Below, piece after piece: positions 1 to 11,600 of a stretch of DNA of 64,000 bases (position 1 is the stretch's first letter; the number at the start of each line of letters is the position of its first letter). A program made the position numbers and the translations under genes. Source of the stretch: Maratus speciosus (Eukaryota > Arthropoda > Arachnida > Araneae > Salticidae); contig OZ010791.1 in NCBI GenBank assembly GCA_963932465.1, positions 619,263,800 through 619,327,799 of the forward strand. The letters run 5' to 3'. The notes under the pieces were generated by a model, which did not search any database, was not told where the DNA came from, and saw nothing but the letters and a program-made list of their open reading frames with translations.

Positions 1-330
1 AAATCTTACATAAATGGCAGCACCATTATATTTAATTTTAAAATAATTTAAAAAATATATTTTAATCAAATTAAAAATATTCAAGTAAAATTATTTAAAT
101 AAAATTAAAAAATCCGAATATTTTCAAATCCATCAATTTAAAAAATTTAGCAGAGGTGTAAATAAAAAATATTTTTAAAAGCAAAATATTGTTTATAACA
201 TATTTGAAATGCTGAGAAAATTTCAGTATAAATTCATATTAATTCTTTCATTTTTCAAAAACTCACTAGATAGTTCCAAAAATAATATATATTAAAATTA
301 GAAATAAAAAAGAAAAAAATACTTTTTAAT

Positions 331-502
331 TCCCCAATAATGCATATAGATACCTTGAAAAAAATTGTCCATAAGAAGTGTATTATTTCAAAAAATTGCC
401 AGTAGATGGCAACACTTCCCCAATAATGCATATAGATACCTTGAAAAAAATTGTCCATAAGAAGTGTATTATTTCAAAAAATTGCCAGTAGATGGCAACA
501 CT
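331..502. repeat. Exact 86-bp tandem duplication
   Basis: Positions 331-416 and 417-502 read identically by eye, each starting TCCCCAATAATGCATATAG and ending AGATGGCAACACT. With no visible differences, this is either a recent duplication or an assembly artefact. Confidence 0.9.
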
Positions 503-853
503 AAACAACAACAAGAAAAAAAAATCAGGGAAACCAATATTTATTCCTCTGATATTAATCAGTTTTTAAAAGTTCAGGGGTCGATGCAGGTTTTTATTCT
601 TGGGGCCTATTTTGTGAAAAGCAGAAGTTATTTTTGTGAATTAATATTTTTGTGAAAAATAACATTTTGTATCGAAAGTTGAAATCCAGTTACTCAAATT
701 CAAACCAAGAATTTATGAAAAAAGCATTTTTTAAATCCACTTGCTAAAGTTTTTGTTTTTTGTGACCTGGTTTTATTTACAAATTACACATTTTAAAACA
801 AATTTTATGAAAAAGAATGTTACGTAGGGAGCCTATTTTATTAAAAGGAATTT

Positions 854-1026
854 TGTGAAGGGGCCTGATTTATTAAGTTCATTTTTGTGAAGGGGCCCAT
901 TTTATTAAATTTATTTTTGTGAAGGGGCCTATTTTATTAAATTTATTTTTGTGAAGGGGCCTATTTTATTAAATTTATTTTTGTGAAGGGGCCTATTTTA
1001 TTAAATAGATTTTTGTGAAAGGGCCC
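854..1026. repeat. 32-bp tandem array
   Basis: Five to six units starting GTGAAGGGGCC and followed by TATTTTATTAAATTTA recur at 854, 887, 919, 951, 983 and 1015. The period is 32 bp after the first 33-bp step. The first and last units are diverged. Confidence 0.9.
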
Positions 1027-1484
1027 TAAATAGACCCCAAATTTTGTCTGGATCGACCCCTGAAGTTTAATTCTTTTTATTTAGGGTTTTTCCTTCTGAA
1101 TTTTTTGTGGAGGGAGCGGGAGGGGGGGTGGATGACACACAATACTTCACAAATTTATTTTTAAAAAGAAATTCTGTTAAAATAATTACAAATTTAAGTA
1201 AAAAAAAAAATTCAATGCAATTCCATTTTTAAAATGTTTAAAATGACTTTTTTTTGGGGGGGGGGGGGGGGGGACAGGGAGGGCACATATTATTTAGCAA
1301 ATTTACATTTTAAAAGAAATTCGGCAAAAAAATTACAGATTTAAGCTGGAAAAATTTCAATTTAAATCGATGGCATTTGAACACACAACCTTCTGCATAA
1401 GAACTCATTCACCTTACCTACTAGGCTATAACTTCTACAAATGAATTAGCTAAAATTAAGATTATGTAATGCTGCAGAAATGGC

Positions 1485-1697
1485 CGAATTCATAAAAAAT
1501 AATAATATAAGACTTTTTCAAAATTTTGTGATTTTGGGTGTGACAGGGGGTGTTCAGGTCTATGTAAAAAAAATAAAATAAAAATAAATAAAAAAAGAAT
1601 GAAGTCTGTATCTTAAATAGTTTCCGAGTATGAGCCTGTGATGGACAGACAAATAGAGAAGTGAGACTATAAGGGTTTCGTGAGATGAACAAAACCT
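1485..1697 (+). mobile_element. 3' end of a hairpin-ended repeat (same family as 58.8-59.6 kb)
   Basis: The order ACTTTTTCAAAATTTTGTGA, a degenerate GACAGACA-type tract (ATGGACAGACAAATAGAG), then AGGGTTTCGT-GAGATGA-ACAAAACCT matches the intact copy ending at 59607. The hairpin arm is decayed by one base change and one deletion. It ends about 19 nt inside the intron downstream of the last exon's splice donor. Confidence 0.7.
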
Positions 1698-1716
1698 AAA
1701 AAGAAAAGAACTTTAC

Positions 1717-1917
1717 CAACCTTGGCAGGCAACCTAAAATGGGAACTAGTACGACACAAAACCAAAATGTAGCTGACTTCATGGTCCTGATGACGACCCA
1801 GTACGGATTTGGCAAGCCTGGATAGCCAGCGCTCAAGAAAGACCACGTGTTGTAGATGGAAGCGAACCCGAAAAAAATGAGGAAGCTGATGACTAATGAT
1901 ATGACATGAGGTATGGT
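1717..1917 (-). CDS. ATP10: ATP10-like exon: M9-M10 (last exon in window)
   Basis: 67 codons, phase 0 both sides; acceptor TTTTCTAG, donor [77 protein letters not shown] and LPRL match the human M9-M10 region (SNPYWTMQ, LLPRLF). Two other frames of this stretch are also open, so this frame was chosen by homology and splice phase. No stop codon is reached; the C-terminal tail exon must lie left of the window or was not recognised in 1-1710. Confidence 0.93.
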
Positions 1918-4900
1918 CTAGAAAATAAAAATAAACTCTGTTTGATATCACCATTTTAAGAACAAAAGTATGACTAGAAGTCATTACACTATCAGAAGTA
2001 ATTTAAGAGCAAAATTTTACCAGAATACTTTAGGACATGTTATTAGCAAGAGTAAAAATTGTAAATTTCAGATAAATAAAATTTTTATTAACAAGCAATA
2101 AAATATGAGGGAAAGAAAGTGGAGAAAAGCCAAAATAACTCCTACAATTGAAAGACTTTGTAGCAGATGCTTTGCAAGTTATTACACACACACACACAAA
2201 AAAAAAATAATAATAATACATTTTAAAACAAAACTAAAAAGATGGAACATTTTTATTGCTATTGATGAACTGCTTTTTTTATTTCATGATAATTCTATTT
2301 TTTTAACTATTGCAGATACTTTTCCAACTTATTTTAAAAAGGATAGAATCAGATGCAAAACAATTTTAGAAAAAAAAAAACTCACCCCCTCTTCTCTCAA
2401 AATGATAAAACAATCTCCCTGATATGCTTTAAAATTTTTATTACGAAAACTGACATATTTACATACATAAATATATTTTGCCCATGAAATCATAAAATCA
2501 AGCTGAATTTGTAAATAATAAGCAGCATGTTCAATGATGAGTTTGTTTATATTTAGTGGTTTATGTTTATTTACATTCAGCAAAACAAATGTTTTTATGC
2601 AACAATATGATGTAACAGAAGTTTTATAATTAAAATGTATTTGGTCACTTTTTTGTATGATATTAATTTAAAATGATAATGAAATTAATTTAATTACTAT
2701 AGAAACAAGATGTGTTGTAGACTATGAAGATAATATGCCTTACCATTTCAAATTAAACTGAAATGTCCTTTATTTCAACAAACAGTAATATGATACTCAA
2801 ATTCAAATACAATTATTAGCCCAACTATTTAGGACTATTTTATGAGAATAAAGTATGATAATTTTGTGAGGCTTGCCTGACAAGGCATTAATAGGCTATT
2901 TCAGTCACATGAAAAGACCCACTTGTTAATACAGAGATATTTTTTTTAAGATATCTCTAAATTACTCTCTAAATAAATCTTTAACATACTAAATTATACA
3001 AAAAACTTTTTTACATAGTAAGAGGCATTAAATAACTTATCTCCAACAGATTCAACAATGACATGGAATTACATTAATGCTATTACAAGTTATAGTAAAT
3101 ATGTAAATAGGAAATTTGCTCACCCATGACCGTGTTTCAATAGCTAAATGCAACAACTGTCCAACAACGCAAGCTGTACAAATAGTTGTGCCAAATTCCC
3201 ATATTCCAACATCTGAATCATAATAAGCCTGAAATAATAAAAGTAATGTGACAATAATTAACAATACTGTACTACTTACATTTTTTATAAAATATTTTCT
3301 AGTATAAGTATAAAAATTTATAAAAATGACTTCCTAGCTTGCTTTAAAGCTACAATGGTAAAATAAATGCAGTGAAATAACAGATAATCTATAGGTTGTC
3401 CTTTATCCTAAATGTTATATAAATTTAAAAGTAGCTGAAAGCCAACATTCTGATGAAAAGAAAAATAAAACAGAGAATTTCTTCTACAAATGTACCACAG
3501 ACTTAGTTAATTTACACCAAAAAAATTAAAGAAAACTGATGTGGTATGATTGTTCAAATTATGAGTACATTACCACTCATTATATTTGGACAATTTCTGA
3601 AAGGAAAAAAAAAAAAAAAGTGCTCAAGTTTACCATTACAAAAAATTGCAACAAATTAAAACTATTGGATTATATTGCCTGTAACCCACTATAAAAAAAA
3701 AAAATTGTGCCATCATGGGAAAAATATTAGAGAAGGAAAAAGGTTTGCCCTGATAATCGAGAATGCTTTTAATGAAGAGCTAATGTAAATTTACCAAGAG
3801 TCTCTGTGTTTTTACAGAAAATTTAACAGTGTACAATTTATAATGCAGTCATTTGGGTTTGGTTGGGTTGATTTTTGATGGCCGATTATCAACTCGAGGG
3901 ATATATGCCCTAGGGGGAGTGCCCTCTGTGGGGGGTCTTTCTAAGGGAACCTAACCCGTATTTATGCATGGAAATCCAAGATTTCGAAGAAAACCACGAA
4001 AACTCCGAAACGGTTAGGCCAACGGGAGCGATTGGGTTTGAACCCAGCACCTCCCGTCTACCAGCTTCGAGAGCAGAACCTCTCAGCCACTGGTGGGGCA
4101 TGCAGTCATTTGGAAGATCTATTTTGCTTAAAACAGAAAAATGCCATTAACATTTCACATATTTTAATGATATGCTGAATATTATTTTAGTAATATACTA
4201 AAAGCTCTGTTATCCTAAATTCCAGTACAGGAGACACAGACAAAAAACTTTTTAAAAGCAATAAATATCTGCATTAAAAAGTGCTAGATTAAAAACAATA
4301 AGATCTAACAGCCTATGTTAACACTGTACAATCGTAGAAAAAAAAAAAGTGTTCATTTCCTACTAAGTCTGACGCAAATCATGGTATAAAAATGTGACTG
4401 GTACGAAATGATTAGCAATAATGCCTACTAATTAATGCTATGTTTAAATTGTGTTTAAAGGGTCATTTACATATTAAAATTGCAACAAACTTTAAAATTT
4501 TCAATACTAACTCCAAATTTTTATATTGTATTTGGGTTCATCGGTTAATTTTATCTTCAGATACTAAACGGCAAGTCAGTTAGTATCAATAGTTTCAGAA
4601 TTATGCAAGTTTAAAGTTTGGAACTCTTAAAGTTGAATTCAATTTTAATCACTACAAAATAAATTGCAAGTAGTTTAAGCATAAGTCAAAAATGTTACCT
4701 ATGCTGCTAATGTTTGATTATATCACAACAATATTCACCACTCATGCTCTTTCCCTTTCCTTAGGGATTATTCCTATGGAATTGGTTGCAAAATGGTTTG
4801 GAAATAGCTGAAAAATGGATTAAATAACTAATCTGTTGGCAAACTTGTATGAAACTCTACAAAGTTCTTGTCTAAATAAACAATTTGGAAAACACGTAAC

Positions 4901-5569
4901 ACATTCGAAAACCCAACTTAGCAATTACAATCATCAATAGCCGAGAAAATATTTATGCAGCCCTGTATTTAAAAACTTGTAGCACAATCGAAAACCCACA
5001 TCCAGCAATTATTGTTCAGAGACAATATTATAACTAAATTATTCTGTGTGTCCCTGCAAATGAAAGATGAATGTTATGCACAATTTATTCTGTAATTAGC
5101 ATCTTGTAGTGCACCTGAGTGACACATATTAATCTCAATGTGTTGAAAAAGTGTAACATCATCAAAATACATTGCAAATGATTTCTCCCCATCGTTTGTA
5201 GCGTAACAGAATTCTTTTAAGCATCCCTGTAAATGAACCATAAGTGAAGATATTTGACTTCCAATACCAATCATGCCTTTGTGAACAACAACATACAGTC
5301 GAACCTCAATACATCGAAATAGCAAATTTCCACAAAAAAAATTCGATATATAGAAGCGATCTTAGTTTTATCATAATTACTCCTTAAACATTAAAATTAA
5401 AGCTAATTTTCGTATATATATTAACTCCATTTCTAATTTATATGCGAATCACATTAAATGAAAGTTAATAATTAAAAAAATGAATGAGTATGAAAGGTTT
5501 ATTGAGTACTACATACCTTTTATAAAAACAATAATCCAGACAGTGGTTACAATGATCACAGTTACATTC

Positions 5570-5609
<40 letters not shown>

Positions 5610-8600
5610 TTGAATATTTTGATGAACAGCCAGTTTTGCAGAAAGTTCATCAAAGAAATGTTTGCATTTATTCAGTCTACTAAACACTTCATCAGGAGCA
5701 TTTTCAGCGAGTTGAAGTCCATGACGCATTGTTTCAACCGCCTCTCGCATTTTTCTTTTTTCGATGGCTTGGAAATGTTTTCAGATTCATTTACTTCCTC
5801 TGGTTCTACGCTTTTTTTTATCAGATTTATGAAACGAATTCAATATGTCTTCATCTGTAGGACAATCAGTAACAATAAACTGTCAGGAATTCATTAAGAA
5901 GAAGACTCTCTGTAATGTGACCTTGGGAGTGCAAATTTCCCCAAGACCGTTGGATTTGCAGAAACACAACTTGTTCTTTGATTGCTGGTAATACACTGAA
6001 CCCAGCTTTTGCGAAACAGTTTTTTTTATTGTAGATTCAAAAATGTCATTTTCCAAAACTTTGGCTAATTCTGCCACACATATCTTCAGATCAATCGCCT
6101 TATGTAAAGGTTTTTCATTTTCAAATGTCCAGATAAGTCGTCTCAGAATGCGTTTTCTGTAATGAAGTTTCAGGTTTTTTTTTTATTACACCCTGGTCCA
6201 TTGTTTGCAATTTTGAAGTGGTGTTCAGGGGAAGAAAAAGCAAATTAAAATTTGATAATTTTGAAGACACATTAGAATGGGCTGGGCAATTGTCTGCAGC
6301 TAAAACAATTTTTCTATTTTGATCACTCATTTTTCTATCCAATTTCAAAACCCACTTTTCAAAAATTTCACCTGTCATCCATGAGTGTCTATTAGAACAA
6401 TAGTCATCCTCTAAAAACATTACATTTTTTTTATTACTCTAGAGTTCTTACTTTTACCTACTACCAATAATCGAGAATTTTCTTTGCCACTCATGTTAGC
6501 GCCTACCAGTACTATTATTCTATCCTTACTGTTCTTGCCTCCACGACAATCATCAACTTTAAAAGTTAAGAGCTTTGTTAGGTAAACACTTATAAAAGAG
6601 TCCCATTTCATCAGCATTAAAAATATCATCAGGTTGATAGAATTTTTTTCAAATCATTGCTTTTTCAGTCATCACAGACTGCTTTAGATATACTTTTACT
6701 TTCTCTGGAAATAACCTTTTTCTTATTGCCATGCCTTTTCTTAAATTTGTCCAACCACCCAGAACTTGCTTGAAATTCATTACATACAAAATGTTTAGCA
6801 TGCTCTAATGCCTTCTCTTTTATGAGAGTACCAAAGATCGGAAAGTTTTGATCTCAAACGCTCTTTATCCCTTTTAAAACGGCCTCGTTCACTGTATCGT
6901 AACTGCATGTTTTGAACGTTTTCTGTTAGGTTCAATACTTTCATAGGATTTCATTACGGCATTCCGATTTTTCATAATTGTTGACACTGTGCTTGCGGGA
7001 ATACCAGATTTAAGAGAAACGTCTTTTTTGCACATTCCACTATCTACATTCTTCAGCAATTCAACTTTATTCACAACACTAAAGGATTTTCTTTTTGACA
7101 TTGTGATCAAGAGAAAAAGTAAAAGTTCAAAACGAATTTACAAAACACTACCTAAATTTTCACTGAAACTAAGCAGATTTAGGAGTGGGGAACAATCAGA
7201 CAAAAAAGATAGCTAGAAACTTGTTTTACTACAGGACAGGCTGCAACCAAAATTCAAAAACGAGTTGGGGGAACAATCTGTTTGTCCACCAATCATTCCC
7301 AGTTGACATGTAGGGTTCGTAGTAACTTTCACTAAACTTCCTTTCTCCCTGACCTTCATTTTTCATGAGGCAACAGGCAAATAGTCTAAAGTGGAAAAAA
7401 ATCTCTCAATATGCCTTGAAAAAAAATTTCAATATATAGAAGTTTTTTCGATATATAGAAATAGTTTTTCTATGTAATGAACATGGAAATTTTCTAAAAG
7501 TCTGATATATAGAAAATTTCGATATGTGGAAGTTCGATATATGGAGGTTTGACTGTATATAAAATATATGGAAATCTAAGTATTTTCACATGAGTTACAG
7601 CACGGACAGAGAAACAACCTGAATTCATAAACACTTTTCAACTATGTTGGAAAGTGTTAATAAAAGGAGTTTGCATATATTTGTCTTATTCAGGGGCTAT
7701 AAATGTGCCTAAATGACTAAATAAAAAATTAAAATTTGTATGCTAAATCCACTTGGGTCATTTAACAACCATGAAACAAGACGTATTGGAAGAACTCTGA
7801 AAATAAAATTAAAAATATAAAAATAGAGTACACATACCATTAATGGAACAAAAAATGCAACTATGCTTTGGTAAATGGCATCAAGCATGTTGACCCAAAA
7901 GGAATATTTTGTATGTACCTGAAAAAAAAAAAAATAGTTTAATTAATTTGTTATTTTTCTTTCATACAATTTAGAAAATTAAACACTAAATAGTAAAAAA
8001 ATAAAATAATTTGAAATAGTTAGAATTGAAACAATCAAGAGTATTTGTTTTTAACGCATAGAAACCATTAAGATAAACTTGACTAGAAAACAGGATCCTA
8101 CTTGGATAATTTTTTTCATTAACTTGGAGAAGTTAGTTCCTTAATTGTCAAAATGTTTGCAAATAAATTATCCATTAACTAACAAGGAACCACTTTTGGC
8201 GTTGCTCACACCTAGCATTGAGACCTGGTGCATTTTAAAGCATATCATGAAGTTTGAAAGTCGATAAAATTTTTCTGTTAAAATATATTTCTTGATTTTA
8301 CAGCAGTATAACTTTTTGAAGATGCAATTTTCGAGACCACTTATTGGACTATTAACATCGAAATTTTTTAAAGAAAAGCATTTAAAAATAAAAATTAGCT
8401 AATAAGTATAAAATATTGAAAAAAGTTTAAAAATTCCTTTGAATGAATTTAACCCATGAATTTAATTTTGAAAAATTGCAACATTATATTCACATTTTTG
8501 ACGGGAAAAAAGTTAGCGCTTTTTTTCATAAGTAGAGCTTGCCGGCAACCCTAGCCGAATGTCATAGCTGTTTGTCTTGTGTGAGGAGTGGTTTGGACTT

Positions 8601-11600
8601 CAGTAAAAAATTGTAATGTCCGACCTAATTAGCCACAGTAATTTTTCTAAATTGTGTAAGAATATTAATTTATTTTATGATTACTTTTACCAAAGGACTA
8701 TTTAATACAGCAAAATTTCATTTTAAACATTCGAAACTTTATTTCATTCAATTTCAAAAGAAAATAGTTTGCTTATTTTGTATTTCACTAAAAAATAGCT
8801 TTCAATGATCTTGAAACCTTTTATATTTACTATTTATATATTTATCGCCTGCATGGATGAAAAAAAAAGGAAAAAACTTAATTCTTGTTTCTTATGCTAT
8901 CAATTATCCAACAAATCGTAATCTGATATAATTCTAATATGTATTGTACATTTACTCCCGGGATAAAGCGGGTGGAAAAATTGTAGCGCCATATTTGGCG
9001 ACTTAAGGGTGTTCTCCAATCCAAAAGGGCAACTTTCTGACATAAGTTTTAATTTATTTTTGTTCGAAAATGCATGAAACTAGCTGGTGTTGTTGTTCAG
9101 AAACTATGTAATTGAGCTGTTTTTCCATTTTTTTGCAAACGCAATAGATCTTTCAGAAAATAATGTCAAAGTGGGCATTTTGAACCGAATTTCCGTGTGA
9201 AGGAATAAAGAGACTCAAGAGCGGCAGACCTGCCAACCTTTGAAAATGAGAAATCATAGCACATAAAATTAAAATTAATCTAGAGGTTGGTTGGTTGGTT
9301 TTTCGTGTTTCACAGCCATCTTTTGATATTCGTAAAAGGAATAAGGTTTGTCTTTCAACTCAATGTAGTAATTTTTTCTCTCAGAAAATATTTATACACA
9401 ATTATATTCACAATTTTTTCCCAATTGGGGAAATTCCTTTATTCTGCAAGAAAAAAAAAAAAAATTCGCGAACTTCCAAGAAATTTCAAAATATACTTGC
9501 AGAAGAATCATATGTCTGTGGAAGAATTTAAAGGGGAAAATACTGCACAACGTTTTTCATTATGCAGGACATTCCTTTTCCGTGCGCAAATCGTGCGATT
9601 TTGCACACTATTTCAAACCTTGCCCCTCAAAGAACACCCCCCCCCCCCCCAGATATTCTTAAAATTGCACACCTGTTTGTAAGGAAGGGAATTCCTGTAC
9701 CATACCTGCCAACATGCCAATTTTGAAATCCTTACAATTTTTATGACATTTTTACATGCTTAAAAATGCATAACATACGTACATGCAATGAAAAAAGTAA
9801 TATTTCATAACATTTTCTATGCTGTATTCATGTATAGTCTTTTTTTTTTTTTTCCAAAAATAAAAACGTGAGATTTCATAAGAAAATTTTTTTGCATGGG
9901 AAATTCTAAGTAAAAAAAAAAAAATCTGAAATTCACAGCAAATTTTCTGAAAGGTACAGAACCCCAACAAAGGGATTGGGGATTGCTTATTATACGTTCT
10001 TTCGAAGCCCTTTGACGAAATTTGCGTTTTTTCGCGACCTTTTGACGAAATTTGCGTTTTTTTCGCGATCTTTTGACGAAATCTGCGTTTTTTTCGCGAT
10101 CTTTTGGCGAAATTTGAATTTTTTCGCGGACGAAATTTGCATTTTTTCGCGATCTTTTGACGAAATTTGCATTTTTTTCGCGATCTTTTGACGAGATTAC
10201 TCTTTTTTTTCGCGATCTTTTGTCGAAATTACTCTTTTTTTTGCGATCTTTTGACGAAATTTGCTTTTTTTGGGATCATTTGACGAAATTTGCGTCTTCT
10301 CGCGATCTTTTAACGAAATTAGCGTTTTTCCTGCGATCTTTTGACGAAATTAGCGTTTTTTACGCGATCTTTGACAAAATTCGCGTTTTTTACGCGATCT
10401 TTGACGAAATTTGCATTATTTCTCGCGGTCTTTGAAGAGGAAATTAGCTGTGTTTCAAAGATTTGATAAAATTCGTGTTTTTTCAAGCGATCTTTGACGA
10501 TATTCGCGTTTTTTTCGCAATCCTTTGACGAAATGCACGTTCTTTTCACTAACCTTTGCTGAAATTAGTGTTTCTCCTGCGATTTTTGACAAAATTATCG
10601 TTCTCTTCACGATCCTTCGACAAAAATAGTGTTTTTCTGTGCGATTTTTAACGAAATGCGCGTTTCTTTCGCGATCCTTTGACAAAATTAGCTTTTTTTT
10701 CTTCAAATACACTGTTAAAAATATTTTTGTAAAACAACAGAAACTTTCTGGCAGCAAAAAGTTGCCAGAAACTATTTGTTTTCAGAAAATATCTGTTAAC
10801 GAAAAAATGCGTTATCAGACGACAGAAATACGTAGTCATACAGGCACTTCGTGTTGACAATTGACGCTTTTCCCAACAGTCAAAATATGTAGGTCGATTC
10901 CTGTTGGCAAGGGGGGGGGGGGGGAGATTCTATTTAACAGAAGAATCGCATATTATAGGTTAGGTACACGGGAAATTTCTATTTACCGATCGATTTGTTT
11001 ATATTAATAATAATAAATATTTATAGGAATTTCTCCTCCAAACTTTTATAAAATTAATTTAAATAGCTTATTCGCAATAAAATATTTAAACAGTTGAATT
11101 TATATAGATTTGTAAATTAAGTACATTAAACACTGGAATAAGTGAAAGAAGGTATCTTAAACTCCCCTCCCCCCCCCCAGAATAATAAAAAATATATATA
11201 CGATATAAGGTAACTCCCCCCTCCCCCATAAAAATATTTATTAATAAAATAAATATATGTATTGAATGTGATTTGTAATTAAAAGAACTTTAATATTTAT
11301 TCATGCAATATTTTTGAAAACTGATTAGGTTAAATTAGTGACTTTGGTTAATTATGTAAATAATATCCTGCCAATTTTTATAATTTTTTCGAATAGAAAG
11401 CTTTGTATATATAAATGTGTAAAAGTTGACAGCTATGAGCAAAGATGAGAAATGAAAAAGAAGAGCCACTAAAATCTATATAAACATCACCAAAAAAAAA
11501 ATATTTCATTTCAGCTAAAGTGATAAAATGAGTTTTCATCCTTCTTAACAATTTACAATGTTTTTCCGTATAAAGTAAATGATCATCAACTAAATAAGAA

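Larger units (their letters stand above)
1..1480. other. AT-rich sequence left of the last recognised exon
   Basis: Apart from the two tandem repeats and a T8G17-type homopolymer near 1249-1273, I see no gene. I looked here on the minus strand for the C-terminal tail exon of the flippase and found no convincing candidate. Confidence 0.6.
4850..7658 (+). mobile_element. Hairpin-ended repeat (family C, copy 1), interrupted by Tigger
   Basis: Sequence at about 4850-5293 and 7558-7658 matches, in order, the uninterrupted copy at 42.1-42.9 kb (shared AGCCCTGTAT, CCCTGYAAATGAAC, ACGGAATTCTTTTGAG-like blocks). The right end is a hairpin: AACACTTTTCAAC (7630-7642), a 3-nt loop and GTTGGAAAGTGTT (7646-7658), with one G-T pair. 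It is split by the Tigger element at a TA. The left end is uncertain. Confidence 0.75.

Noticed and set aside
1667..1984. 105-codon minus-strand frame over the M9-M10 exon
   Set aside because: It is a shadow frame; the true exon is in another frame, as homology and splice phase show.
4027..4099. Possible tRNA-Ser or tRNA-Leu gene on the minus strand
   Set aside because: It is followed by a non-tRNA body and flanked by a 14-bp target duplication; it is a SINE head.
9976..10860. Several overlapping open frames with FDEI/FRDL-type peptide repeats on both strands
   Set aside because: They are translations of the 29-31 bp satellite; frames change with unit length and no protein family fits.
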